From Tunturiibacter gelidiferens (GTDB taxonomy: Bacteria > Acidobacteriota > Terriglobia > Terriglobales > Acidobacteriaceae), in the NCBI RefSeq assembly GCF_014201335.1, contig NZ_JACHEB010000001.1, positions 186,001-250,000 of the forward strand: 64,000 nt of DNA, in the 5' to 3' direction. Under the pieces are notes generated by a model that saw nothing but the letters and a program-made list of their open reading frames with translations, was not told the origin of the DNA and did not search any database. Numbering within the stretch: position 1 is the first letter of the stretch; every line of letters starts with the position of its first letter. The translations under genes and the position numbers were made by a program. Shown in pieces: positions 18,678 through 26,963 of the stretch.

Positions 18678-19404
18678 GCTCCGCCTTCTGCCACGTGGTC
18701 AACAACCCCAGCACTACCTCCACCGAAGCCTGTTGCGCCGGAGTCGAGGCGCCGGCGGCACTCGTATAACCGAGCGGCAGAATCATCGGCACATCTCCGG
18801 CACGAGCACCCGATGCAACCACCGTTACGACCCGCTGTTGTCCCGGACTCAACTGCGGAAACGCATTCGCCGGGCGCACCGCGTCGTCGCGATAAGAGAC
18901 CGCGCGTCGCAGTCTCGCTCCCAGCCAACGGAGATCGACAAACGGCAGAGAAGTTGGCGGCGTTGTGCTCTCCGCCAGCGAAGCCACAATCCCGCTCTGC
19001 CGAATGGGAATCGCCCCGTCGAGCCCGCCAACCGGCGAACTAAGCCCTGCGCCAGGCGCGTGCAAAAGCATCAGCAATCGCTGCCCGACACGGTATCTCC
19101 CGCTGCCTGCCCAAAGCCCTCCCCACTCATGCAAAACATACGGCTGCCCCGTTTTGCACCCGCGAATCGCCTCATCGACGCGAAACTGAATCTCTACAAT
19201 CCCGGAAGCCGGGCTGCCACCCTCGGGAAGATGCACCGTCAGCACCTGCCCCATGAAGATGACGTCGGCCCGATCCGACATCTGGTGCAGCAGATCTGTA
19301 ACCGTTTGCGCTCCCTTAACGGACGAGGCCTGCCCCCAGGCTATCGGAGCCATCAGCAGCACGGCAGCGTGCAGCCGAACAAAAACTCGCAGTATCCGCG
19401 CCAT
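18664..19404 (-). CDS. Secreted hypothetical protein, partner of the large Ig/IPT protein
   Basis: This 246-residue protein has a signal peptide (MARILRVFVRLHAAVLLMAP.., cleavage near WGQA). The body includes ADVIFMGQVLTVHLPEG and a beta-rich middle with VGQRLLMLLHAPG, which suggests a small NTR/OB-like beta domain, though I cannot name a family. It overlaps the 980-residue protein by 14 nt, so the two are translationally coupled and probably act together outside the inner membrane. A sharp palindrome (19460-19476) sits in the promoter region. Confidence 0.75.
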   Translation of the reverse strand: MARILRVFVRLHAAVLLMAPIAWGQASSVKGAQTVTDLLHQMSDRADVIFMGQVLTVHLPEGGSPASGIVEIQFRVDEAIRGCKTGQPYVLHEWGGLWAGSGRYRVGQRLLMLLHAPGAGLSSPVGGLDGAIPIRQSGIVASLAESTTPPTSLPFVDLRWLGARLRRAVSYRDDAVRPANAFPQLSPGQQRVVTVVASGARAGDVPMILPLGYTSAAGASTPAQQASVEVVLGLLTTWQKAEHGTP

Positions 19405-19459
19405 CCCGTCCCTCCGCCCTCTCCCTGTTCTTCGTCAGGAGAGTCACGTTACGAACGGT

Positions 19460-19476
19460 TGTCCTATTTTCGGACA
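19460..19476. promoter_or_regulatory. Palindrome TGTCC-N7-GGACA
   Basis: The arms TGTCC (19460-19464) and GGACA (19472-19476) are complementary with an A/T-rich 7-nt spacer. The site lies 56 nt upstream of the secreted two-gene unit that reads leftward, and just beyond the 3' end of the neighbouring 66-residue gene. It looks like a dimeric regulator site. Confidence 0.4.
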
Positions 19477-19488
19477 CTGCGGCGGCGA

Positions 19489-19689
19489 CTAGATCTCCGG
19501 ATAAAAATCAAAGAACGCGTCGATACTCATTCGCAGCTGCGCCTCAATCTCCTCCCGGCTGCCTTCCAGCACATGCAGCGTCACATGTGCCTCCTTGCCG
19601 TTCTTCAGGGTTACGGGCGCCTCGCCCACCGATGCGATTTCATCCGCAGGTAACAGTCTCATTCCATACACTAAGGTCAGATTTGCCAT
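19489..19689 (-). CDS. Hypothetical small protein
   Basis: This 66-residue protein starts MANLTLVYGMRLLP and ends DAFFDFYPEI. I chose the ATG at 19689 because the only upstream option is a TTG without a ribosome-binding site. It is mixed alpha/beta, with no signal peptide or membrane segment and no family I recognise. It is divergent from thioredoxin reductase. Confidence 0.6.
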   Translation of the reverse strand: MANLTLVYGMRLLPADEIASVGEAPVTLKNGKEAHVTLHVLEGSREEIEAQLRMSIDAFFDFYPEI

Positions 19690-19772
19690 AGCCTCGATTC
19701 TTTCACCAAACGCACCCAAAAGGCGGTTTGCATCTTTTCGCCCGCTGGCGCATTTACACTAAGAGAGCTTAT

Positions 19773-20726
19773 ATGCCCGAAAACATCACGCACGACACTG
19801 TCATCCTCGGTTCCGGGTGCGCCGGACTCACCGCCGCCATCTACACTGGCCGCGCCAACCTCAAACCGCTCGTCCTAGAAGGCCACGAACCCGGAGGCCA
19901 GCTCTCCATCACCACGCTGGTAGAAAACTTCCCCGGATGGCCCGAGGGTGTTCAAGGCCCCGACCTCATCGAGAACATGAAGAAGCAGGCTGTCCGCTTC
20001 GGAGCAGAGCTGCGCCTCGCCCACCTCAGCTCCATCGATCTCTCCAAGCGTCCCTTCGCCCTCAACCTCGGCAAGGAGACCATCCACGCCCGCACTCTCA
20101 TCATCGCCTCGGGCGCCAGCGCCCGCTGGTTGAATCTCCCCTCCGAGCAAGCCCTCATCGGTCACGGCGTCACCTCCTGCGCCACCTGCGACGGCTTCTT
20201 CGCCTCAGGCAAAGAGATCGCCGTCATCGGAGGCGGCGACACCGCCATGGAAGAGGCCCTCTTCCTCACCCGCTTCGCCACCAAGGTGACCATCATCAAC
20301 CGAAGCGAAAAGTTCCGTGCCTCGAAGATCATGCTCGACCGCGCCATCGCTCACCCCAAGGTCAAGTTCCTCTCCAACACCGTCGTCGAAGAGGTGCTCG
20401 GCGTCGAGGACAAGGACGTCAAGGGCCTCCGCGTCAAAAACAAGGTCTCCGGCGAACAGTACGTTCTGCCCGTCGCCTTCATGTTTCTCGCCATCGGCCA
20501 CATCCCCAACGCCGAAGCCTTCCGCGGCATGATAGACCTCGACTCTGAGGGCTACATCCTCACCCGCAACAACGTCTTCACCACCCTCAACGGCGAACTC
20601 CTCCCCGGCATCTTTGCCTGCGGAGACATTCAGGACCGCCGCTATCGCCAAGCCATCACCGCCGCCGGCTCCGGCTGCATGGCCGCCCTCGAGGTCGAAA
20701 AGTACCTCGAAGAACACGGCCGCTGA
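19773..20726 (+). CDS. trxB: Thioredoxin-disulfide reductase
   Basis: This 317-residue cytosolic flavoenzyme transfers electrons from NADPH to thioredoxin. FAD binding is shown by GSGCAG (13-18), the redox-active pair by C136-A-T-C139-DGFF, NADPH binding by AVIGGGDTAMEEA, and the second FAD motif by GIFACGDIQDRRYRQ near the C-terminus. The length is standard for the low-molecular-weight bacterial enzyme. The ATG at 19773 is preferred to a TTG 45 nt upstream, as the protein then begins like its homologues. Codon use is strongly C-ending. Confidence 0.95.
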   Translation: MPENITHDTVILGSGCAGLTAAIYTGRANLKPLVLEGHEPGGQLSITTLVENFPGWPEGVQGPDLIENMKKQAVRFGAELRLAHLSSIDLSKRPFALNLGKETIHARTLIIASGASARWLNLPSEQALIGHGVTSCATCDGFFASGKEIAVIGGGDTAMEEALFLTRFATKVTIINRSEKFRASKIMLDRAIAHPKVKFLSNTVVEEVLGVEDKDVKGLRVKNKVSGEQYVLPVAFMFLAIGHIPNAEAFRGMIDLDSEGYILTRNNVFTTLNGELLPGIFACGDIQDRRYRQAITAAGSGCMAALEVEKYLEEHGR

Positions 20727-20916
20727 TGGTAAGGCGTTTGTGGCACTCCGATGCTTGAAACGCCGACTATCATCTCCTTTCGCTATTACAGAAAACCGAC
20801 GGTATCGTTTGATTCAACATCAACATTAACCATGCGGCTTTCTTACGCAATCTCGTAAACTTGTCACTAGGGAAAATCGTCTCATCTGTCAGACCCTCCC
20901 CAAATCGAGCCCCCGA

Positions 20917-21897
20917 TTGGACTCTGCTCTGCGATTATTCTTCCTCATAGCAATTCTCTGTGCCGCACTTCCTGTTTCAGCCCAGCAGCCAACGCAACTA
21001 GAAACACTCCCCGACGCACCCTCACAGGTTTTTCTAGCCGCTGCAAACCCTCCAACGGAAGTCGCTTCCTCGTCCTCACTCAACTCCTCCGATCCGTTCG
21101 ACTACTCCTTCTACCCATCCGGCTACGCCCCCCAAAACTCCGCCCAGGACTCCGCCGCGCAGGCCGCCAAAAACGGCGATCACCCAAAACCGAGTCAACC
21201 CGTCGTCCTCGATGCCAACGGCAATCCCATCCCCCTCGAACGGCAGCAGCCGAAACGCATCCTCGGCTTCATGCCCAACTTCCGTTCTGTCTCCGCAGGC
21301 TCAACCCCCCATCCCCCCGGCTGGAAGTACAACTTCACCGTCGCGACCCATCAAGCATTCGATTACTCCTCATTCATCTTTCTCGGCCTCACCTCTCTCA
21401 GCGCCGAAGCCCTCAATGAGCATTCGGATCTCGGCAAAGGAATCGGCGGCTTCTACTCCTACACCTGGCGAGGTTTCCTCGATAAGACCGACGGCACCTA
21501 CCTCTCCGCCTGGCTTCTCCCCAGCCTCCTTCACGAAGACACCCGCTTCTATCCTCTCGGCCACGGGCACAGCATTGTCATGCGGGAGCTTTACGTCATC
21601 AGTCGCCAGGCCGTCGCACAGACCTACGGCGGAAGGCAGACTCCCAACATCGCCGGACTCGGCGGCAAGGTCCTCACCCAGGTCATCTCCCGCTCCTACT
21701 ACCCCGCCGGATCCACCGACTTCGGCACACTCGCCGAAAAGTTTGGCTTCTCGGTCATGCGCGACGTCATCTTCACCAACATCCGCGAGTTCTACCCCGA
21801 CATCGCCGCTCACTACATCCGCAAGCACCGTGAGAAGGCAGCGCGCATGGCTGCAAGCGACGCAGGTCAAAGCTCAACTCAGACCGGCAACCACTAA
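20917..21897 (+). CDS. Secreted hypothetical protein
   Basis: This 326-residue protein has a clear signal peptide (RLFFLIAILCAALPVSAQQ). A Pro/Ser-rich linker follows up to about residue 120. The C-terminal half is conserved-looking and rich in aromatic residues (FYSYTWRGFLDKTDGTY, HEDTRFYPLGHG), with alternating polar and hydrophobic stretches. I recognise no named domain; an outer-membrane or periplasmic location is likely. The start is a TTG with no strong ribosome-binding site; no ATG or GTG exists in frame upstream before a stop codon at 20827. Confidence 0.75.
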   Translation: MDSALRLFFLIAILCAALPVSAQQPTQLETLPDAPSQVFLAAANPPTEVASSSSLNSSDPFDYSFYPSGYAPQNSAQDSAAQAAKNGDHPKPSQPVVLDANGNPIPLERQQPKRILGFMPNFRSVSAGSTPHPPGWKYNFTVATHQAFDYSSFIFLGLTSLSAEALNEHSDLGKGIGGFYSYTWRGFLDKTDGTYLSAWLLPSLLHEDTRFYPLGHGHSIVMRELYVISRQAVAQTYGGRQTPNIAGLGGKVLTQVISRSYYPAGSTDFGTLAEKFGFSVMRDVIFTNIREFYPDIAAHYIRKHREKAARMAASDAGQSSTQTGNH

Positions 21898-21990
21898 TGC
21901 AAGCCGCCAGATAAATTGTCAGGTCTCAGCCTACAAACGGGATGCACACAGGATTGACGCACCCTCCGCACCCCTGCGAGACTCACCCAT

Positions 21991-22704
21991 ATGCAATACA
22001 GCGGCAAGCTCGAATACGCTCAGCAACGAAAGATCCGCGAACGCAATACTGCTCTCTACCGTCTCGCACACTGGCCCATCTGGATCTGGGTCTTTTTTCT
22101 GGCCCCCGGCCCACTAACCTTTTCCTTGTTCGCCCATGGCTTCGGACGCGGCAATCTCACCTGGTTGATCGCGGTACTCGTCGGCACCGGCATCGCAGCC
22201 GTACGCGGTCGCCTCCCAGGCTCCGAGCCCCGCCCCTACATCCTTCGCTTCGACGAGGACAAGCCTAACCCTCTCTATCGCCGAGTCTGCTACACCTTCG
22301 CCTGGAACACCGTCCTAAGCTTCGTGCTCCTCAACCTCATCGGCCTCCTCATCGCAGCAGCAACCGGCACCTGGTACATGAAGCAGATCTACACCTACGT
22401 CTACTTTCCTCTCTGCGGAACAATCCTCTTTCTAGGCCTAATCGGCGTGCTGCCGCGCGTCAGGCCCTCCACCAAAGGAGAAGGCACAGAGCGCCGTTAC
22501 TTCTACGGCTCCGTCTGGGCCGTCACCATATCGCAGGCACTTCTACTGGCATTTTGGAAGACCCTCCCCCCAACCCGCACCGCAAGCCTGACAAAGCTCA
22601 TCATCTTCGCCGCTTCCCTTCTGCTTATGGGACTAGCCGCCTACCGTGGCGCGCTCCCACGCACCCGCCCCATCGTCCCCGGCGAGCTCATGGTCGCCGA
22701 CTGA
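21991..22704 (+). CDS. Integral membrane hypothetical protein
   Basis: This 237-residue protein has a basic N-terminus and about six hydrophobic helices: WPIWIWVFFLAPGPLTF, LTWLIAVLVGTGIAAV, TVLSFVLLNLIGLLIAAA, YVYFPLCGTILFLGLIGVL, a segment near VTISQALLLAFW, and LIIFAASLLLMGLAA. No transporter or enzyme motif is visible. It follows the secreted hypothetical on the same strand and converges on the TetR gene. Confidence 0.75.
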   Translation: MQYSGKLEYAQQRKIRERNTALYRLAHWPIWIWVFFLAPGPLTFSLFAHGFGRGNLTWLIAVLVGTGIAAVRGRLPGSEPRPYILRFDEDKPNPLYRRVCYTFAWNTVLSFVLLNLIGLLIAAATGTWYMKQIYTYVYFPLCGTILFLGLIGVLPRVRPSTKGEGTERRYFYGSVWAVTISQALLLAFWKTLPPTRTASLTKLIIFAASLLLMGLAAYRGALPRTRPIVPGELMVAD

Positions 22705-22724
22705 AATTCACGAACACAAGCGCA

Positions 22725-23360
22725 TCAACGAGCAGAGAGCTTCTTCGCGCCATCTGCCGCTGTCTTCGCACTCGTCCCTGTCACAGACAAAAGAGTCCTG
22801 ATCACCCCATGCGCATTGCTCAGAATGGCACTCGCCGCGGTCTTGGTCGACGCAAGGTTAGCCATCGTCACCGATCCAACCATCGTGCTCACCACACCAC
22901 CAGCAATCGCAAGCGCCTCCGCCCGCTTCACATGCGTAATCCGATCCGCAATAAGTTCCACCATCCGCTGATAACCACTCAACGCAACCGCCCGCACCTG
23001 CGGCTCACAGTGGCTTAGCTCCCCGCCGTTCATCGACAGGGGACAACGAAAAGTGTTCTCTTCCGCCTGTGATTGATTCAGATAACGCCACACGATGATC
23101 TCCAACGCTTCGGCATTCGACTTGCCAGCCGTCTCAGCCTCAAACATCTCCAGCAGGCGACCAAACGCCGCAGAGTTCGCTTCGGCAATCAGCTGTTCCT
23201 TCGACTCAAAGTGGCGATAAAACCCGCCTGGCGTCAGGCCCGCGGCAGCCATAATATCCCGCATCCCCACCGACTCCAGTCCCTTTTCCAAAAACATCTT
23301 TGAAGCTGTAGAGACGATTCGTTCTCTCGTCTCCGCCGCGTCACTGCGAGACCTGCGCAT
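22725..23360 (-). CDS. TetR/AcrR family transcriptional regulator
   Basis: This 211-residue protein has an N-terminal helix-turn-helix: ETRERIVSTASKMFLEKGLE, then MRDIMAAAGLTPGGFYRHF with the family GxFYxHF signature. It is followed by a helical ligand-binding domain. It is transcribed divergently from the NmrA-type oxidoreductase; by family precedent it probably represses that gene and itself. A CATCT-N3-AGATG inverted repeat lies between the two starts. The ligand is unknown, though a quinone or other electrophile would fit the target. Confidence 0.92.
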   Translation of the reverse strand: MRRSRSDAAETRERIVSTASKMFLEKGLESVGMRDIMAAAGLTPGGFYRHFESKEQLIAEANSAAFGRLLEMFEAETAGKSNAEALEIIVWRYLNQSQAEENTFRCPLSMNGGELSHCEPQVRAVALSGYQRMVELIADRITHVKRAEALAIAGGVVSTMVGSVTMANLASTKTAASAILSNAHGVIRTLLSVTGTSAKTAADGAKKLSAR

Positions 23361-23385
23361 ACTTTCAACCTCTCAAAAATACCTG

Positions 23386-23398
23386 CATCTTTTAGATG
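23386..23398. promoter_or_regulatory. Candidate TetR operator
   Basis: CATCT (23386-23390) and AGATG (23394-23398) form a perfect 5-bp inverted repeat around TTT in the divergent promoter region between the TetR gene and the NmrA-family gene. It is short, so the call rests mostly on position. Confidence 0.35.
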
Positions 23399-23472
23399 AC
23401 AACTGTTCTCTAAAGGTTCAGATGGGACGAAATCCTTCCATCGAGCAGCCTAACCGCTGCAAAGGAGATGCA

Positions 23473-24354
23473 ATGAGCGAATCAAAGATTCTAGTAACCG
23501 GAGCGGCCGGGAAAACCGGCAAAGATACCGTCAAATTCCTCCTCGAGCGTGGTCAAGCCGTACGCGCAATGGTGCGAACCAACGACGATCGTTCCGAAGC
23601 CCTCCGCAAGCAGGGCGCCGAGATCGTCCTCGGAGATCTCCGCAACTTCGAATCCGTACGCGCCGCACTCGAAGGTACTCGCAGCGCCTACTTCGTCTTC
23701 CCCATCCAGCCCGGCATCCTTGAAGCCACGGCATACTTCGCCCAGGCAGCTAAAGAAGCCGGCGTCCAGGCCATCGTAAACATGTCGCAGGCATCAGCCC
23801 GTCGCGAAGCGACCAGCCACGCCGCTCAAAATCACTGGCTCTCTGAAAGAGTCTTCGACTGGTCCGGCGTCCCCTCCGTCCACCTTCGCTCCACACTCTT
23901 TTCCGAGTGGGTCCTCTACTGGCGCGGCTTCATCAAAGCGGCAGGCATCCTCCCGCTACCCTTCACCAAAGGCCGCGTCGCCCTCGTCGCCGCCGAAGAC
24001 CAGGCTCGCGTCATCGCCAACATCCTCATCGCGCCCGCAGAGCACGTCGGCAAAACCTATCCCCTCGTCGGCGACAAAGAACTCACCTTCCCGGAGATAG
24101 CGGAAGAGATCTCCCATGCCATCGGAAAGCCGGTTCGCTATCAAGTGACCGACGCTCCAGCGTTTGCAAGACTCGCAAAGGAAAATGGCATAGACCTCGG
24201 AGACTTCTTCTGGCAACACCTCAACGAGATCGCCATCGACTTCCAGAACGGAATCTTCGCCGGCACTAACAACCTCGTCGAAAAAATCGGCGGCCAACCA
24301 CCCATCAGCCTGCCCGCCTTCATCGCAAAGCACCGCGCAGAGTTGGTCGCCTAA
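23473..24354 (+). CDS. NmrA-like NAD(P)-binding oxidoreductase
   Basis: This 293-residue atypical short-chain dehydrogenase has the motif VTGAAGKTG (8-16, GxxGxxG) at its N-terminus and FVFPIQPG-type segments like NAD(P)H:quinone oxidoreductase QorB and related NmrA proteins. AAGGAG precedes the ATG at 23473; the upstream start would add 17 unrelated residues. No classical YxxxK is evident at the usual place, which is normal for this branch. The divergent TetR gene probably regulates it. A role in quinone or electrophile stress is an inference. Confidence 0.88.
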   Translation: MSESKILVTGAAGKTGKDTVKFLLERGQAVRAMVRTNDDRSEALRKQGAEIVLGDLRNFESVRAALEGTRSAYFVFPIQPGILEATAYFAQAAKEAGVQAIVNMSQASARREATSHAAQNHWLSERVFDWSGVPSVHLRSTLFSEWVLYWRGFIKAAGILPLPFTKGRVALVAAEDQARVIANILIAPAEHVGKTYPLVGDKELTFPEIAEEISHAIGKPVRYQVTDAPAFARLAKENGIDLGDFFWQHLNEIAIDFQNGIFAGTNNLVEKIGGQPPISLPAFIAKHRAELVA

Positions 24355-24408
24355 CCGCGATCAACTCCGCCTCTCCATTCGCACTTACCCGCCACACGGA
24401 GGCACCTC

Positions 24409-24819
24409 ATGAAGACACTAGCTCATAGCATCGCACTCGCTCTCGCGCTCATCCCCGTAGCCTTGAAGGCACAAATGCCGAAATCCTCCCCACTCCCGCC
24501 TACCCCCACCAACAGAATCCTCGCCATCGGAAGATTCAACGCACCTCCCACGCCCGACCAGTTCAAGCTGCTCTCCTCGCAAGAGGTCCCCGACACCATG
24601 CGACTCTACCTCGCCGGCAAGATCGACCAGTGGTACTCCATCCAAAATGACAACGGCGTCGTCTTCATCATCAACGCATCCACGGTCGAAGAGGCCCACA
24701 CCATGCTCGAAGCTCTCCCCCTCGGCCAGGCAAAGCTGATGACCTTTCAACTGATTCCTCTCGGCCCACTTAGTCCTCTGGCTCTCCTCCTGCCCAAACC
24801 CGACAAGCCCGCGCAATGA
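24409..24819 (+). CDS. Secreted YciI-like / muconolactone isomerase-like small protein
   Basis: This 136-residue protein begins with a signal peptide (SIALALALIPVALKAQ). The body has a ferredoxin-like dimeric alpha+beta barrel pattern: LAIGRFN, then LYLAGKIDQWYSI, then VVFIINASTVEEAHTMLEALPL, then KLMTFQLIPLGPL. This pattern occurs in YciI-like and muconolactone-isomerase-like domains. An enzymatic role is uncertain. It lies between the NmrA-type gene and a VOC gene in the same direction. Confidence 0.7.
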   Translation: MKTLAHSIALALALIPVALKAQMPKSSPLPPTPTNRILAIGRFNAPPTPDQFKLLSSQEVPDTMRLYLAGKIDQWYSIQNDNGVVFIINASTVEEAHTMLEALPLGQAKLMTFQLIPLGPLSPLALLLPKPDKPAQ

Positions 24820-24896
24820 TCAAAGATCCAAATCCGAGCAGGAGCCGAGCAACAGCCGAGACAACAGTACAATTGGGCCAATCATGGAGGCCCATC

Positions 24897-25391
24897 GTGA
24901 AGAAGCAACGCCGCGAATTCCTCACAGCGCTCACCGCTGCCGCCGGATCAACGCTGCTGCCGGTGTCTTTTGCGACCGCCGAGCAAACACCCACTGCCAA
25001 CCATCCCGCAAAGGAGGCGGTCACCGGCATCGGCGGCTTCTTCTTTCGAGCACACGATCCCAAGGCACTTGAGCAGTGGTATCAGGACAACCTTGGCGTC
25101 TCCGTAATCCCAAAGAGTGAGAACGAATCTGCCTGGAAACAGCAAGCCGGACCAACGGCGTTTGCGCCTTTCCCCGAGACCACCAAATACTTCGGTGACG
25201 CGACAAAGCAGTGGATGCTGAACTTCCGCGTAAATGACCTGGAAAAGATGACCGCACAGCTAGAAGCAGCAGGAATCACGGTGAAGGTAGACCCTACAAC
25301 GTATCCCAACGGCCGCTTCGCACGCATTCACGACCCGGAAGGAAATCCGATCGAGCTGTGGCAGCCGATGAATGCGGCCCAAACGAAGTAA
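24897..25391 (+). CDS. Tat-exported VOC (glyoxalase-fold) protein
   Basis: From a GTG at 24897 this protein is 164 residues, with a twin-arginine signal (KKQRREFLTALTAAAG). GGAGG lies 7 nt before the GTG. An ATG at 24816 overlaps the previous stop (ATGA) and would add 27 residues before the Tat motif, so I prefer the GTG. The mature part is a single vicinal-oxygen-chelate domain: GFFFRAHDPKALEQWYQDNLG begins it and FARIHDPEGNPIELWQP ends it, with Glu before LWQP as a likely metal ligand. Such proteins include glyoxalases, dioxygenases and resistance proteins; the reaction is unknown. Confidence 0.82.
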   Translation: MKKQRREFLTALTAAAGSTLLPVSFATAEQTPTANHPAKEAVTGIGGFFFRAHDPKALEQWYQDNLGVSVIPKSENESAWKQQAGPTAFAPFPETTKYFGDATKQWMLNFRVNDLEKMTAQLEAAGITVKVDPTTYPNGRFARIHDPEGNPIELWQPMNAAQTK

Positions 25392-25452
25392 CGCTAAGGC
25401 TTCGTCCAACCATGTCATAGAAACCCAATCGCCCGAAACAACTTACCGACCC

Positions 25453-26418
25453 CTAACGCCAATCGTCGATCACAAAGGCATCGGCCCGATTGAATCCCTC
25501 CAAATGCGGACGCTGCATCGCAACACCCTGCTTGTCCACTCGATATCCGCGAGACCGCAAGCACCGATACGCATCTTCACGAGCCATGTTCACCCCAGCC
25601 TCTACCGTCGCTCCACGCGAAGAGGCGAATGCCTCACAAGCCTCCAGCAATCTGTCGAATCGTTCCGCCGCGCCCGCACCTCCACGCGCCGCCCCGAACT
25701 TGACGTAACATGTCTTCTCGCCGCCCTCGGATCCCGCTCCATGCAGACACACGGCGAAAGCATCCAACGCCTTGCGCGTATAGGTCAACACAACGTCGCC
25801 AGTACGCTGCGCAAGCACAGAGCGAATCTCACCACCAAGATCAAGCCCCTTATCGATCCTGTGGGTAAGCCTTCCGCAGGCCTCGATAGCACTCTCCCGC
25901 TCGCTCTTTTTGAGAGCCGACAGCAGCATCGGCGCCTTCGCGTATTCGGTTCGAGCCCCATCCGGAGCGAGCGTCATCACCCCAGTAAGATAGCGGGGCC
26001 AATAGCCGAACTTTTGATACAGTCCGACATGCTTCGCGCTCTGCGCAAAGGTGTACAGCCCGGTATGCCGCACACCCCATCGATCGAAGGTCGTCATCGT
26101 GGCTTCCATCAGACGCTGCCCCACGCCACGACCCCAGTACTCCGGCTGCACCGTCAAAGGCCCGAAGAACCCGAACGATCCCCAACGCGTAACGACGTTC
26201 GACCCCACCAGCCGATCACGTTCCCGCGCCGCGATCACCTTGACGTTGCTTGAGCGCCAGCGTGGCGTCATGAAGTGACGATCCCCCATACATTCCAGCG
26301 GATTAGCCAACCCGAAAAATGTTCCAAATGCCAGCCGGACGATACGGTCAGCCTCTCCTAACTCACTCTCCTTCAGTGGACCAACCTTGATTGTTTGAAT
26401 TGATTGATTCATCGGCAC
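25453..26418 (-). CDS. GNAT family N-acetyltransferase
   Basis: This protein of about 321 residues has an acetyl-CoA binding GNAT domain in its first half (FGPLTVQPEY, then WGRGVGQRLME, motif A Q-x-x-G-x-G). A second domain of about 150 residues resembles another GNAT-like or unknown fold. GGAGG lies 9 nt before a GTG at 26418; an ATG six nt further in (26412) is the alternative start. The acceptor is unknown. It converges on the VOC gene and faces the PadR operon with about 200 nt between. Confidence 0.82.
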   Translation of the reverse strand: MPMNQSIQTIKVGPLKESELGEADRIVRLAFGTFFGLANPLECMGDRHFMTPRWRSSNVKVIAARERDRLVGSNVVTRWGSFGFFGPLTVQPEYWGRGVGQRLMEATMTTFDRWGVRHTGLYTFAQSAKHVGLYQKFGYWPRYLTGVMTLAPDGARTEYAKAPMLLSALKKSERESAIEACGRLTHRIDKGLDLGGEIRSVLAQRTGDVVLTYTRKALDAFAVCLHGAGSEGGEKTCYVKFGAARGGAGAAERFDRLLEACEAFASSRGATVEAGVNMAREDAYRCLRSRGYRVDKQGVAMQRPHLEGFNRADAFVIDDWR

Positions 26419-26582
26419 GGCGTTACGCCTCCTCGGTTGACTCGCCACAAATGCAAACCAGCCACCTTGCAAATATGGGCCAGCCAAGTCTAATCGCCTT
26501 CGCTCGTCTCTTGGCGAACTTTACCCTTTTTGGCAAATCCCCTCCCCTGCACGCGCAATCTTGAGCCCAAAAAACTTGCCGC

Positions 26583-26614
26583 ATAGTCGGAATCTGATAT
26601 AGTCGGATTCCGAC
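26583..26614. promoter_or_regulatory. PadR operator candidate: inverted plus direct repeat
   Basis: The arms GTCGGAATC (26586-26594) and GATTCCGAC (26606-26614) are a perfect 9-bp inverted repeat ending one base before the PadR start codon. The sequence ATAGTCGGA also occurs twice as a direct repeat (26583-26591 and 26599-26607). The position over the start site fits autorepression by PadR. Confidence 0.65.
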
Positions 26615-26615
26615 C

Positions 26616-26963
26616 ATGAAACCCGACCCCAACCCGCCTCTAGCCCCTGCCATGCTGCACATCCTTCTGGCCCTCGCCGAAGAAGACCTCCACGGTTACG
26701 GCATCATCCAGGAGATCTCACGCCAGTCCCACGGACATTACAAACTTGGCCCGGGCACCCTCTACGACAATCTCAAGAGACTCATGGACCAGAAGCTCGT
26801 CATCGACGCGCCGAAATCCTCTCTCTCCGATGACGAAACCCGCCGTCTCTACCGCCTGACCGCTCAAGGCCGTACCGTGCTCTCCGCAGAGATCGACCGG
26901 CTGCACAGTGTCGTACAAGAGGCGAGGCTGAGGCTCAGCGAAAAGAGGCCACGCCGAGTATGA
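26616..26963 (+). CDS. PadR family transcriptional regulator
   Basis: This 115-residue winged-helix regulator has the PadR pattern: AMLHILLALAEEDLHGYGI, then KLGPGTLYDNLKRLMDQKLV with a recognition helix, a basic wing and a C-terminal dimerisation helix. Its stop codon overlaps the next start (ATGA), so the operon is translationally coupled. The 9-bp inverted repeat immediately before its start is the likely autoregulatory operator. In Acidobacteriota such PadR genes usually precede membrane permease genes; here a short membrane protein takes that place. Confidence 0.92.
   Translation: MKPDPNPPLAPAMLHILLALAEEDLHGYGIIQEISRQSHGHYKLGPGTLYDNLKRLMDQKLVIDAPKSSLSDDETRRLYRLTAQGRTVLSAEIDRLHSVVQEARLRLSEKRPRRV

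Noticed and set aside
18354..19653. Several long Arg-rich plus-strand frames
   Set aside because: They overlap the secreted two-gene unit on the minus strand, which has signal peptides and coupling, so these are shadows.
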